A stretch of 64,000 bases of DNA from Candidatus Defluviicoccus seviourii (lineage in GTDB: Bacteria > Pseudomonadota > Alphaproteobacteria > Rhodospirillales > Defluviicoccaceae). Under the pieces are notes generated by a model. The model did not search any database and had not been told where the DNA came from. It saw only the letters and a program-made list of their open reading frames with translations. The position numbers and the translations under genes are program-made. Of this stretch, positions 53,267 through 61,958 are shown piece after piece. How positions within the stretch are numbered: position 1 is the first letter of the stretch; every line of letters begins with the position of its first letter. The stretch lies in NCBI GenBank assembly GCA_900609035.2, contig UXAT02000006.1, positions 1 through 64,000 on the forward strand. The letters run 5' to 3'.

Positions 53267-54040
53267 TCAGGCGCGCGCTTTGTCCCCAATGCCCTGCACG
53301 ATTGCTCTCGCAACACGGCTCTCGCTCTCCGCCGGCGGCAGTGCATCGCCCCCTTCGATCCGCTGCAAGCGTTCTTCGAGTTCAACCACGCGGTCGATCA
53401 GGACGCCGACCTGCCCGCGCAACGTATCGATGCAGTTGACGATCGGATCCGGACACCCGGCAGGCGTTCCATACGCAGCGAAGCGCGCCGTCTCGGCTCG
53501 GTCGCGCGGCATCATGACATGCGCCGGGATGCCGACCGCGGTCAGCCCCGGCGGCACGTCGCGCGTCACCACCGAGTTCGCGCCGACGCGCGCCCCTTCG
53601 CCGATGGTGATCGGCCCCAACACCTGGGCTCCCGAACCGAGGATCACACCCGACTGCAGCGTCGGATGGCGCTTGACGTTGACCTGGGCGCGGGAGTCGA
53701 CCGATGGCGCGATGCCGCCCAGCGTCACTCCCTGATAGAGAGTGACGTCGTCGCCGATCTCCGCCGTCTCGCCGATGACGACCCCGTGGCCATGATCAAT
53801 CACGAAGCGGCGGCCAATCGTCGCGCCAGGGTGGATCTCAATCCCGGTCAACAAGCGGCTGAATTGTGAAATCAGGCGCGCAAACAGGTACCGCCGCCAC
53901 AGCCACAGCCGATGCGCAACCCGGTGCAGAACGATCGCGTGGAAGCCGGGATAGCACAAAACAATCTCCAGCCGCGAGCGAGCCGCAGGGTCGCGAGCGA
54001 CGAAAGCGCTCAGGTCCTCGTGAAGCCTCTTGAAAACCAT
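53267..54040 (-). CDS. cysE: Serine O-acetyltransferase
   Basis: Makes O-acetylserine for cysteine synthesis. The 257-residue protein has a helical N-terminus ([35 protein letters not shown]) and a left-handed beta-helix of hexapeptide repeats including [29 protein letters not shown] and [25 protein letters not shown], with catalytic His in the HGHG turn. First gene of the operon cysE, iscR-like, iscS, iscA, fdx, tenA; this arrangement couples cysteine supply to the desulfurase that consumes it. A strong promoter lies upstream. Confidence 0.95.
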   Translation of the reverse strand: MVFKRLHEDLSAFVARDPAARSRLEIVLCYPGFHAIVLHRVAHRLWLWRRYLFARLISQFSRLLTGIEIHPGATIGRRFVIDHGHGVVIGETAEIGDDVTLYQGVTLGGIAPSVDSRAQVNVKRHPTLQSGVILGSGAQVLGPITIGEGARVGANSVVTRDVPPGLTAVGIPAHVMMPRDRAETARFAAYGTPAGCPDPIVNCIDTLRGQVGVLIDRVVELEERLQRIEGGDALPPAESESRVARAIVQGIGDKARA

Positions 54041-54113
54041 TGGGCTCTCATTATGTTACACGCCCATCCGCCGACGCAAAGAATGCGCAACTGTAAACTG
54101 GGACGCGGCGCGA

Positions 54114-54142
54114 GATATAAGATGTCCTACTAATTTTATCAA
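54114..54142 (-). promoter_or_regulatory. Promoter of the cysE-isc operon
   Basis: On the minus strand TTGATA (54142-54137) and TATATC (54119-54114) are separated by 17 bases, close to the sigma-70 consensus. The spacer (AAATTAGTAGGACATCT) is A/T-rich in a GC-rich genome, so an operator, perhaps for the IscR-like regulator, may overlap it. This operator is an inference. Transcription would start near 54107, about 65 bases before cysE. Confidence 0.7.
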
Positions 54143-54250
54143 GATTATCCGGCTCCATGGCACGCCGCAGCCGGCACCGTGGTTCAGTCTGGATAGACGC
54201 TGAGGAGGAAACCTCCGCGGTCGGATGGCGAGACCAGGATAAGCGAGTTC

Positions 54251-54898
54251 ATGCCGGAGATCATCTTCAACGGAACCGAAGGGCGGCTGGAGGGGCGGTA
54301 CCACCACTCCCGCCGGGCAGGCGCCCCGATCGCGCTGGCGCTGCATCCGCATCCGCTGCAGGGCGGAACGATGAACAATCGGGTCGTCTTCGCCCTGTTC
54401 CACGCCTTTCAGCGCCGGGGCTTTTCCGTCCTGCGCTTCAACTTTCGCGGTGTGGGCCGGTCGCAGGGGCGCTTCGACAGCGGCCCCGGCGAGCTGAGCG
54501 ATGCCGCGGCGGCGCTCGACTGGATGCAGAGCGTCAATCCCGGCGCGTCTGGCTGCTGGATCGCCGGCTACTCGTTTGGCGCCTGGATCGGCATGCAGCT
54601 GATGATGCGCCGGCCCGAGATCAGCGGCTTCCTATCGATCGCGCCGCCGGCGGGTTCGCTCGATTTCACCTTCCTCGCGCCGTGTCCAGCTTCCGGATTG
54701 ATCGTGCACGGCGACCGCGACGACGTCGTCCCGCTCGACCCCGTGGAGAAACTGGCGAAGAAACTGGGCAGCCTGCGCACGGTCTCGGTTCAGTTCCGCG
54801 TCATCAACGGCGCCGATCACTTCTTTGCCAGCCACATGCCGGAACTCGTGCGCACCATCGACGAGTATCTCGACCGCACCCTGACCGCCGTTGCGTGA
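54251..54898 (+). CDS. Alpha/beta hydrolase, small conserved type
   Basis: A 215-residue soluble alpha/beta hydrolase. MPEIIFNGTEGRLEGRYHHS and LALHPHPLQGGTMNNRVVFALFHAFQRRGFSVLRFNFRGVGRSQG are the signature N-terminal blocks of this family. The nucleophile Ser lies in AGYSFGAWIG, Asp in HGDRDDVVPL and His in NGADHFFASHM. This family is often encoded beside iron-sulfur genes in alphaproteobacteria, as here (divergent from cysE-isc). Substrate not known. The ribosome site is weak (aggataagcgag). Confidence 0.9.
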   Translation: MPEIIFNGTEGRLEGRYHHSRRAGAPIALALHPHPLQGGTMNNRVVFALFHAFQRRGFSVLRFNFRGVGRSQGRFDSGPGELSDAAAALDWMQSVNPGASGCWIAGYSFGAWIGMQLMMRRPEISGFLSIAPPAGSLDFTFLAPCPASGLIVHGDRDDVVPLDPVEKLAKKLGSLRTVSVQFRVINGADHFFASHMPELVRTIDEYLDRTLTAVA

Positions 54899-54938
54899 GG
54901 TTTAAGCCGAACCGGCACCCGCTCCGCGGGCGCGCGGC

Positions 54939-55556
54939 CTACAACTCGACCAGCCGGTTCGGCAGTTCGTTGCGATCATCCGCGCGTTTGGGGCAGGGTC
55001 CCGCCATCGCCTGGGCGCAGGCTTCGATCGCCCCAACAAAGCCATCGGCGACGCGGCCGGCGCGGATGTCGCGGGTGAAGTCGGCGATGATGCGTTCCCA
55101 AACGGCGGCGCCGACGTGTGCGTGCACGCCGCGGTCGGCGAGGATTTCGACGTAATGCTCGGCAACGGCGACGAACAACATCACGCCGGTGCGATCCTTC
55201 GTCGATGACAAGCCCAGCTCGAGGAACTGTTCGTGCGCGAGGTGCCGCGCCCGCAGGGCCTTCTCCCGCTGCGGGACCAGCGCCATCCGCACCGGCTGCC
55301 AGTGCAGAAACGCAGCCGCGCCGATAAACAGCACCACCTGGCCGGCATAGAACTCGACGTGGCTGAAGTCGACCGGCAGCAGCAGCCACACTCCCGACAA
55401 GAGGAAGGCAAGCGCGGCTGCGGCGAGGATCGGCACATGCCGGTAATCGTCGGCGCGGGCGGCAATCACCGTCACGAATTCACCGGAGGTCCGTTGTTCG
55501 GCGGCGGTAACCGCCGCCTCAATCCGGGCGCGATCCTGAGCGCTCAAGAAAGCCAT
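54939..55556 (-). CDS. TPM domain membrane protein (short form)
   Basis: A 205-residue protein with a TPM-type domain: it begins MAFLSAQDRARIEAAVTAAEQRTSGEFVTVIA and has the acidic pattern of the fold. Two hydrophobic segments follow (AAAALAFLLSGVWLLLP and QVVLFIGAAAFLHW), then a soluble helical tail (VAVAEHYVEILADRGVHAHVGAAVWERII), so it is an inner-membrane protein. It is 3 bases downstream of the other TPM gene, in one operon with lemA. TPM proteins are linked to phosphatase-like activity or envelope repair. Confidence 0.82.
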   Translation of the reverse strand: MAFLSAQDRARIEAAVTAAEQRTSGEFVTVIAARADDYRHVPILAAAALAFLLSGVWLLLPVDFSHVEFYAGQVVLFIGAAAFLHWQPVRMALVPQREKALRARHLAHEQFLELGLSSTKDRTGVMLFVAVAEHYVEILADRGVHAHVGAAVWERIIADFTRDIRAGRVADGFVGAIEACAQAMAGPCPKRADDRNELPNRLVEL

Positions 55557-55559
55557 CGT

Positions 55560-56318
55560 TCACCAGCCGCCTGAGGCGCCGCCGCCGCCGAAGCTGCCGC
55601 CGCCACCGCTGAAACCGCCGCCACCAAAGCCACCGCCACCCCGGCCACCGCCGAAGCCACCGCCAAAACCGCCCCCCCGGCCGCCACCGATCACAATTCC
55701 CCGCTGTGAGGCCCAGATTACGAACACGATCAGCGCCAGCATCAAGAACAGCGCAAGCGGGCTTGCCTCGTCCTGCCGCTCCTCGATCCGCTTCGCCGCC
55801 GCCTGCACCTCGGGTGCGTCGCCGGTGAGCGTCTTCAAGATCGCGCCGGTGCCGGCGACAATGCCGGGTCCCATCTGACCAGACCGGAACGCCGGCAGGA
55901 TGATCGTCTCGATGATGACGCGCGAAACGGCATCGGTCAGCACGCCTTCCAGGCCATAGCCGACCTCGATCCGCACCTTGCGCTCGGAAGGCGCCACGAT
56001 CAGGAGCACGCCGTTGTTCTTGCCCTTTTGACCGATCTGCCAGTGGCGGCCGAGCTGGTAGCCGTATTCCTCGATCGGCACGCCCTCAAGGCTCGCAAGC
56101 GTGACCACCACGACCTGGTTGGTGGTCGCCTCTTCGTGGGCTTTCAGTGCCTGCTCCAGACTTGCCCGCTCCGCCGCGGTCAACAGCGCCGCACCATCGA
56201 CGACGCGGCCGGTGAGCGCGGGAAACGCCAGCGCGAGCGCGGCGGCCGCCCACGCGAGGACAACCGCCGCAGCCAGCGCGCCCGCTGCCGAGCGGCATGA
56301 GACGACGCGCAGACCCAT
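55560..56318 (-). CDS. TPM domain protein, YgcG-like
   Basis: A 252-residue exported protein: N-terminal signal (AAAVVLAWAAAALALAFPAL), TPM domain (FPALTGRVVDGAALLTAAERASLEQALKAHEEATTNQ through GYGLEGVLTDAVSRVII), a transmembrane segment (LALFLMLALIVFVIWA) and a long Gly-rich tail ending in GGGSFGGGGASGGW. Active in the envelope. It follows lemA by 5 bases. The pairing of LemA with TPM/YgcG proteins is very common, though the shared function is not settled. Confidence 0.9.
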   Translation of the reverse strand: MGLRVVSCRSAAGALAAAVVLAWAAAALALAFPALTGRVVDGAALLTAAERASLEQALKAHEEATTNQVVVVTLASLEGVPIEEYGYQLGRHWQIGQKGKNNGVLLIVAPSERKVRIEVGYGLEGVLTDAVSRVIIETIILPAFRSGQMGPGIVAGTGAILKTLTGDAPEVQAAAKRIEERQDEASPLALFLMLALIVFVIWASQRGIVIGGGRGGGFGGGFGGGRGGGGFGGGGFSGGGGSFGGGGASGGW

Positions 56319-56323
56319 CGCGC

Positions 56324-56944
56324 TTATCGGAACTGGACCCGCGGCGCCTGGGTTGCTTCCTCAGCGATCGTAAACGTCTGCATCGGCTGGGAGTCGGAGT
56401 AAAGGATCCAATGCCAGATGCGGCCTGGGAACGTCCTCAGCTCGGTGTTGTAAAGGCGCACGGCCTCGATGTAGTCGCGCCGCGCCACCGCGATCCGGTT
56501 CTCCGTGCCTTCAAGCTGCGATTGCAGTGCCAGGAAGTTCTGGTTGGCCTTGAGGTCAGGATACCGCTCGACCACCACCAGGAGCCGGCTCAAGGCCGAG
56601 CCGAGCGCCGCCTGGTTCTGCTCGAAGGTCTTGAAGGCGTCCTCGTTGGTGAGAATGTTGGCGGGGACTTGCGTCTGCGCCACCTTGCTGCGCGCCTGGA
56701 TCACCGCTTCCAGGGTTTCGCGCTCGAAGTCGGCTGCGCCCTTGACGGTCTCGACCAGGTTCGGGATCAGGTCGGCGCGCCGCTGGTATTGGTTCAGGAC
56801 CTGCGACCAGGCCGCCTTGGCCTGCTCGTCGAGCGTTGGAATCGTATTGACCCCGCAGCCGGTGAGAAACAGCGTCAATGCACCGATCAACGCCAGGACT
56901 GGCCCACGGCGTTGCGGCGCGTTCGCAAAGGCAGTTCCGATCAT
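56324..56944 (-). CDS. LemA family lipoprotein-like protein
   Basis: A 206-residue protein of the LemA family. The N-terminus has a signal peptide with a lipobox-like LFLTGCG, followed by NTIPTLDEQAKAAWSQVLNQYQRRADLIPNLVETVKG, the family signature, and the coiled-coil helix region through LRTFPGRIW. It should be anchored to the membrane by lipid. ATG 56944 is chosen over an upstream start at 57004 because it gives a clean signal. It is first of lemA-TPM-TPM. The adjoining murein synthase gene lies upstream. Confidence 0.88.
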   Translation of the reverse strand: MIGTAFANAPQRRGPVLALIGALTLFLTGCGVNTIPTLDEQAKAAWSQVLNQYQRRADLIPNLVETVKGAADFERETLEAVIQARSKVAQTQVPANILTNEDAFKTFEQNQAALGSALSRLLVVVERYPDLKANQNFLALQSQLEGTENRIAVARRDYIEAVRLYNTELRTFPGRIWHWILYSDSQPMQTFTIAEEATQAPRVQFR

Positions 56945-57050
56945 CGCTTGCTTTCCCCATCCTTTCCTGTGACGCAAGCCGGCCGTCGCCCATTCCTGCA
57001 ACAAGCGTCCATCCCACCAGCAAGAGATGCGAACGGACCGTATGGGCTCC

Positions 57051-58991
57051 TCAACCGCCGAACACGCGCATCAGCCGGTCCCAAAGGCTCGGTTCGTGCG
57101 CCTTGCCAGCGCGTGCCTCGCGCGGCTCCTCAACGACCGGCTGAGGTGCGGCTGCCGGCGGCTGTGTCAGGCTCGGCAGCGGCCGATCCGGCAATTTAGC
57201 ATGCGCCGCCGCCATGATGCCGCGCCAGAGCTGCGCCGGCAAGCCGCCACCGGTAACGCTCTTCATCGGCGTATCATCATCGTTACCGACCCAAACGCCG
57301 GCCACCAGGTCCGCCGAAAAGCCAACGAACCAGGCATCACGGAAGTTCTGGCTGGTTCCGGTCTTGCCGGCGATCGGCCGGCCGAAGTTGGCGGCGCGGC
57401 CGGTCCCGGACTTCACCGCCTGCACCAGCATCGCCGTGACCGCCGCCGCATCCGCTGGCGCGAGAACGCGGCCGAGGCCTGAGCCGGAGCGGACGTAAAG
57501 GGCGCGGCCGCTCGCGTCATGGATGCTCTCGATCCCGTATGGCCAGACGCCAAAGCCGCCGTTGGCGAGCGATGCGTAGGCGCCGGTCAACTCGACCAGG
57601 CTGATTTCGCTGGTCCCGAGAGAAAGGCTCGGTGTCACCCGCAGATCCGCCGTCACGCCTAAGCGTCGGGCGACATCAACGATCCGCTCGGCGCCGGCAT
57701 ATTCGCCCACCCGCACCGCGACCGTGTTGATCGACTCCGCCATGGCCTGCGTCAAGGTAACGTTGCCGCGGTAGCGACCGGTGAAGTTGCGCGGCTGCCA
57801 GCCGGCGACCCGCACCGGCGCATCCTCGAACCGGCTGTCCGGTTTGAGGCCCGCCTCCAGTCCGGCAAGATAGACGATCGGCTTGAAGGCCGAGCCGGGC
57901 TGGCGGTAGGCACTGGCGGCGCGATTGAAGGGCGATTTCCAGTAGTCCTGGCCGCCGACCATCGCCCGCACCGCGCCATCGGGTGCGAGCACGACCACAG
58001 CGGCTTGCGCGACGCCGGACTCAACGGCGGGTCCACTCGCCAAGACCTTGTCGACGCGCTCCTCGGCCAGGGTCTGCAGGCTCGGATCGAGCGTCGTCCG
58101 TACCAGCAGGTCGCGATCGGGCGCGATCGCGTACTGACCGATCTGGGCGATCACCCAGTCGACGAAGTAGCGGCCGATCTGCGGTTGGCGGCGGATGCTG
58201 CTGGCGGCTTCGCCTTGCGCCAGCGCTGCCTTCGCATCAGCCGGCGTGAGGTAGCCGACCTCAATCATGCGGGCAATCACCTCGCGCGTTCGCGCCTGCG
58301 CCGCCTCAGGGTTGCTGATCGGGTTGTCGCGCGAGGGCGCCTTCAGGAGGCCCGCCAGCATGGCCGCCTGATAGGTCGTCACCTTGGTGGCCGGCCGGTC
58401 GAAGAATTTCCGCGCCGCCGCATCGACACCGTAGGCGCCAGCGCCGAAGTAGGCGCGGTTGAGGTAGATGGCGAGGATCTGATCCTTCGAGAACTTCTGC
58501 TCCAGCCACAGCGCCAGCAGCACCTCCTGGAACTTGCGCTTGAGCGAGCGCTCAGGGGTGAGGAAGAGGTTCTTCGCCGCCTGCTGGGTAATGGTGCTGC
58601 CGCCCTGGACCACCGTGCCGGCGCGCAGGTTGGCAACCAGGGCCCGGCCGATGCCGATCAGATCGAAGCCGAAGTGGTCGTAGAAGCGTCGATCCTCGGT
58701 CGCGATCACCGCCTTCGGCAGCGCCGGCGGCAAGTCCGCCACCGCGACCGCCTGGCCATAGTATTCGCCGACCGTGGCCAACTCGCGGCCGTCGGCTGCC
58801 AGCACGCGAATAGATGGCTGGCGCGTCGGCGCGGCCGCCAAGTCCACATCAGGCAGGGTGGCGCCGTACCAAGCGACTAAGCCGCCCAAAGCGATGACGG
58901 CCCAGATCGCGGCCACCGCAAGCCACTTGACCAGCGGCCGCAACAGCCGCCCTTGGCGTTGCTCCGGAACAGCTTCGTCTCGTACGGGCAC
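57051..58991 (-). CDS. Bifunctional penicillin-binding protein, class A
   Basis: A 646-residue peptidoglycan synthase with an N-terminal membrane anchor (WLAVAAIWAVIALGGLVAW), a GT51 transglycosylase domain (IATEDRRFYDHFGFD with the catalytic Glu, GGSTITQQAAKNLFL, RKFQEVLLALWLEQ) and a transpeptidase domain. The latter has SAFKPIVYLAGLE (SxxK), ESINTVAVRVGEY (SxN) and AGKTGTSQNFRDAWFVGFS (KTG). A Pro-rich tail ends it. It polymerises and cross-links glycan in the periplasm. GTG 58991 is the start. No other cell-wall synthesis gene is beside it except the distant L,D-transpeptidase. Confidence 0.95.
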   Translation of the reverse strand: MPVRDEAVPEQRQGRLLRPLVKWLAVAAIWAVIALGGLVAWYGATLPDVDLAAAPTRQPSIRVLAADGRELATVGEYYGQAVAVADLPPALPKAVIATEDRRFYDHFGFDLIGIGRALVANLRAGTVVQGGSTITQQAAKNLFLTPERSLKRKFQEVLLALWLEQKFSKDQILAIYLNRAYFGAGAYGVDAAARKFFDRPATKVTTYQAAMLAGLLKAPSRDNPISNPEAAQARTREVIARMIEVGYLTPADAKAALAQGEAASSIRRQPQIGRYFVDWVIAQIGQYAIAPDRDLLVRTTLDPSLQTLAEERVDKVLASGPAVESGVAQAAVVVLAPDGAVRAMVGGQDYWKSPFNRAASAYRQPGSAFKPIVYLAGLEAGLKPDSRFEDAPVRVAGWQPRNFTGRYRGNVTLTQAMAESINTVAVRVGEYAGAERIVDVARRLGVTADLRVTPSLSLGTSEISLVELTGAYASLANGGFGVWPYGIESIHDASGRALYVRSGSGLGRVLAPADAAAVTAMLVQAVKSGTGRAANFGRPIAGKTGTSQNFRDAWFVGFSADLVAGVWVGNDDDTPMKSVTGGGLPAQLWRGIMAAAHAKLPDRPLPSLTQPPAAAPQPVVEEPREARAGKAHEPSLWDRLMRVFGG

Positions 58992-59230
58992 CTGCGCCCC
59001 TTCCCCAGCTGTGATCTCGGGCTGATCGCGTAATACAGCTTTCCCGCCGGCTCCGCGATTGGCTCCAGAGCGTCGCTCTAACGTACGGAGAAATATGAAA
59101 AATTAAAGGCGGCGCGGCGCCGTTGTACGAATTGACCCATTTGGGGTGGCCGGCTTATGCCCGAATCGTTTCCACCATCTAGGGTTCTGCGCACATATGA
59201 CCACACGATCTTGCGATCGCACCGAGGCTC
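58992..59230. other. Gene-free stretch between PBP and aminotransferase genes
   Basis: About 240 bases without a gene. The DNA near 59090-59110 (aatatgaaaaattaaagg) is A/T-rich, which suggests a promoter region for the PBP gene on the minus strand, but I cannot place convincing -35 and -10 boxes. No RNA gene is evident. Confidence 0.35.
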
Positions 59231-60619
59231 TCAAGCCACGCGCGCCCGCGTCTTCAGCGCCTGGCCCGCCAGTGTCCGGCCCAATTCCCAGATCCCGCCC
59301 AGGCTTTCGGCGTCGCGGACCTCCGCCTCGAACGCGGCGCAGAGGTGCGCAACCTCCGCGTCACCGACGATCAGCGGCGGCAAGAGCTTGATCACGGGCA
59401 TGTTGTGTCCGGCGACCTGGGCCAGGATGTGGTGGCGCTGGAACAGAGGAATAAGGATAAGCTGACAGAACAAGCCTTTGCTGGCGGCATCAAGCATCGC
59501 ATAGGCACCCCGAAGCTTGAGGCTCCGTGGCGCGCCGAACTCGATTGCGATCATCATGCCCTTGCCCCGAACAGCACGGAAAAACTCGCGCCCCTCAAGG
59601 CGGCTCCGCAGCTCGCTCATCAAGCGCTCACCGACCGTGGCCGCGCGCTCAATCAAGCGCTCGTCCTCCATGACCTGCAGAGTCGCGAGCCCCGCCGCCA
59701 TGGCGAGATCGTTCTTCGCGAAGGTCGAGCCGTGCACCACCGCCCGGTCCATGCGGTCGAACAGCTTCTCGAAGATCCAGCGCCTCGTGAGAAGCGCCCC
59801 GACCGGCACGAAGCCGCCAGAGAGCGCTTTGGCGAGGCAGACGATATCGGGCTCGACGCCCCAGTGCTGGCTGCTGAGAAAGCGCCCCGTCCGGCCCATG
59901 CCGGCCTGGATCTCGTCGGCGACGAACAATGTGCCGTACTTTCTGCACAACCGCTGCACATCGGCGAGATAACCGTCGCTCGGAATGTTGACGCCCTTGC
60001 CCTGGATCGGCTCGACGATGAACGCCGCGGCATCACGCGCCCGCAAGACTTGTTCGAGCGCACCGGCATCATCGAAGGGAACCCGCACGCAGTCGCCGAC
60101 CAGGGGTTCGAAACCCTTGCGGAACAGCTCATCACCGTTGAGCGACAAGGCGCCGTAGGTGAGGCCGTGGAATGCATGCTCGCAGTAGACGATCTTGCTA
60201 CGGCCGGTGGCGGCACGGGCAAACTTGATCGCGGCCTCGATCGCCTCCGCGCCCGAATTGCAGAAGAACGCCTTTTCGAGCCACGGCACGTGGGCGATCA
60301 GGCGCTCGGCCAGGATCCCGGCCAGGAGCGAGACATCCATCTGTACGAGGCCGGCCATCTGACCATCGAGCACCTGCTTCAAGGCGGCGATGACCTGCGG
60401 ATGGTTGCGGCCGAGCGCGAACACGCCCCAGCCGCTCAACAGGTCAAGGTAGCGTGTGCCGTCCCGATCAATCAGGTAGGCGCCCTCGGCGCCCGCGTAG
60501 GTGCGGTCGAAGCCGATCGTCTTCAGCACCCGCACCAGCTGGCCGTTCAGGTGCTTCTCAAACAGATCGAACTTTTCGTCGGCCCGGGCCGCGATCAGGC
60601 TAGTGAGATCGAGCGTCAT
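59231..60619 (-). CDS. Class III PLP aminotransferase, HpnO-like
   Basis: A 462-residue PLP enzyme. Conserved blocks are CNSGAEAIEAAIKFARAATGRSKIV, the D of LFVADEIQAGMGRTGRFLS, and the K-region VCLAKALSGGFVPVGALLTRR, where Lys would bind PLP. The N-terminus MTLDLTSLIAARADEKFDLFEKHLNGQLVRVLKTIGFDRTY resembles HpnO, the aminotransferase making aminobacteriohopanetriol. No other hopanoid genes are in the window, so this name is only a suggestion; ornithine or diaminobutyrate transaminases are alternatives. ATG 60619 has gagga upstream. Confidence 0.85.
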   Translation of the reverse strand: MTLDLTSLIAARADEKFDLFEKHLNGQLVRVLKTIGFDRTYAGAEGAYLIDRDGTRYLDLLSGWGVFALGRNHPQVIAALKQVLDGQMAGLVQMDVSLLAGILAERLIAHVPWLEKAFFCNSGAEAIEAAIKFARAATGRSKIVYCEHAFHGLTYGALSLNGDELFRKGFEPLVGDCVRVPFDDAGALEQVLRARDAAAFIVEPIQGKGVNIPSDGYLADVQRLCRKYGTLFVADEIQAGMGRTGRFLSSQHWGVEPDIVCLAKALSGGFVPVGALLTRRWIFEKLFDRMDRAVVHGSTFAKNDLAMAAGLATLQVMEDERLIERAATVGERLMSELRSRLEGREFFRAVRGKGMMIAIEFGAPRSLKLRGAYAMLDAASKGLFCQLILIPLFQRHHILAQVAGHNMPVIKLLPPLIVGDAEVAHLCAAFEAEVRDAESLGGIWELGRTLAGQALKTRARVA

Positions 60620-60683
60620 CAAGCGTCCTCGTGAACGGCGGGTGGTCTGTCGCGCACACCCCTCCACCCTTGGCCGGCCGCGC

Positions 60684-61352
60684 TCAGGCCAAGTGCTGGG
60701 CGAACAGGCTCAAGGTGCGATCAAGCGCGATCTTGGCCGCGTCGGCCCGGTAGTCCTTTCGCTGGTCGCAGTTAAAGCCGTGCCCAGCGCCATGGTAGAG
60801 ATAGATCGGAACATCGGGAAAGGCGACGCGGATCTTTTCGACGTTCTCGATCGGGATCAGCGGATCCTCGGTCCCGAAGTGCAGGATCAGCGGGCAGTGC
60901 GGCGTCTCGCCCAGGAACTCGACAATGTGACGGCCATAGTAGGCGGCGACGCACGCGACATTGAGCTGACAGGCGGCAAGGAAGCTGACCGAACCACCCC
61001 AGCAGTAGCCGACCACGCCGACCGCCCCGTTGGGGTCGAGCGCTTTTGCCGCCGCGGCGATGTCCACGAGCGGATTGTCCCAGCCAAGCTCGCTCACCAG
61101 AGTGCGGCCTTCGGCAATCCCCGTTTCGTCGTAGTCGAGCTCGACACCTGAGCGCAGGCGGTCGAACAGGGCCGGTGCCACTGCCTCGTAACCGGCAGCG
61201 GCGAAGCGATCGCAGACGCTGCGGATGTGGCTGTTGACGCCGAACACCTCCTGCACCACCACCACACCGCCTTTGCGTACGCCCTTTGCCCGCGCGCGGT
61301 AAGCGCTGAGCGCATGGCCGTCGCTCGCTTCAAGCCGGATCGTTTCGCCCAT
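60684..61352 (-). CDS. Dienelactone hydrolase family protein
   Basis: A 222-residue cytoplasmic alpha/beta hydrolase. GVVVVQEVFGVNSHIRSVCDRFAAAGYEAVAPALFDR is the family's start, the nucleophile Cys lies in VGYCWGGSVSF, Asp in FGTEDPLIP and His in HGAGHGFNC. It acts on a lactone or ester of unknown identity. There is no signal peptide, unlike the relative at 41728. It precedes the aminotransferase gene on the same strand with 64 bases between and is divergent from the thioesterase pair. Confidence 0.9.
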   Translation of the reverse strand: MGETIRLEASDGHALSAYRARAKGVRKGGVVVVQEVFGVNSHIRSVCDRFAAAGYEAVAPALFDRLRSGVELDYDETGIAEGRTLVSELGWDNPLVDIAAAAKALDPNGAVGVVGYCWGGSVSFLAACQLNVACVAAYYGRHIVEFLGETPHCPLILHFGTEDPLIPIENVEKIRVAFPDVPIYLYHGAGHGFNCDQRKDYRADAAKIALDRTLSLFAQHLA

Positions 61353-61454
61353 GGGTTTTGTCCTTCTCCTCCCTTTTCAGCCGGCCATGTCTGGACAGGG
61401 CGGCGCCACGGCCGCAATATGGCCCAGAATGCGCTGGGAATCGATCTCTGCCGC

Positions 61455-61958
61455 ATGAGAGGCTTGCCGCACGTGTCAGACTCTACCCATTCACCGCAAA
61501 TCGCCCGCGCCCGCGCCGCCTTCGAGGGGATCCCGCACTGCCAGCACATCGGCATGCAGCTCACCGAGCTGATGCCCGGCTGGGGCATGATCACGCTGCC
61601 CTACAGCCCGCGCCTGATCGGCGATCCGCGCAGCGGCGTCGTCCATGGCGGCGCCATCACCGCGCTCCTCGACACGATGTGCGGCGTGGTGGTGATGGCC
61701 ACGATCCCGGACTGCCAGGAGGTGGCGACGCTCGATCTCCGCATCGACTATCTGCACCCCGCCACGCCGGGCCTCGACATCCGTGCCTCGGCCGAATGTT
61801 TCAAGGTAACGCGGGCGATCGCCTTCGTCCGCGGCGTCGCCTTCCACGAGGACAAGGCCGCCCCGATTGCACATGCGATCGGAACCTTTGTCTTCGCCAC
61901 TGCAACCGCACAGGCACGGCAGCCGGCAGCCGATTTGAGCGGCGGACAGCCATGCTGA
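61455..61958 (+). CDS. PaaI-family hotdog thioesterase 1
   Basis: A 167-residue acyl-CoA thioesterase-like protein of the PaaI group. GVVHGGAITALLDTMCGVVVM is the HGGxxxxLxD active-site region. LDLRIDYLHPATPGLDIRASAECFKVTRAIAFVRG forms the following strands. Probably hydrolyses an aromatic or medium-chain acyl-CoA. Start not settled: ATG 61455, GTG 61473 and ATG 61419 are all possible. Its stop overlaps the start of a second thioesterase by 7 bases. Confidence 0.85.
   Translation: MRGLPHVSDSTHSPQIARARAAFEGIPHCQHIGMQLTELMPGWGMITLPYSPRLIGDPRSGVVHGGAITALLDTMCGVVVMATIPDCQEVATLDLRIDYLHPATPGLDIRASAECFKVTRAIAFVRGVAFHEDKAAPIAHAIGTFVFATATAQARQPAADLSGGQPC

Noticed and set aside
60095..60125. tRNA-like T-loop (ggttcgaaacc)
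   Set aside because: Lies inside the aminotransferase gene and lacks the other arms of a tRNA.
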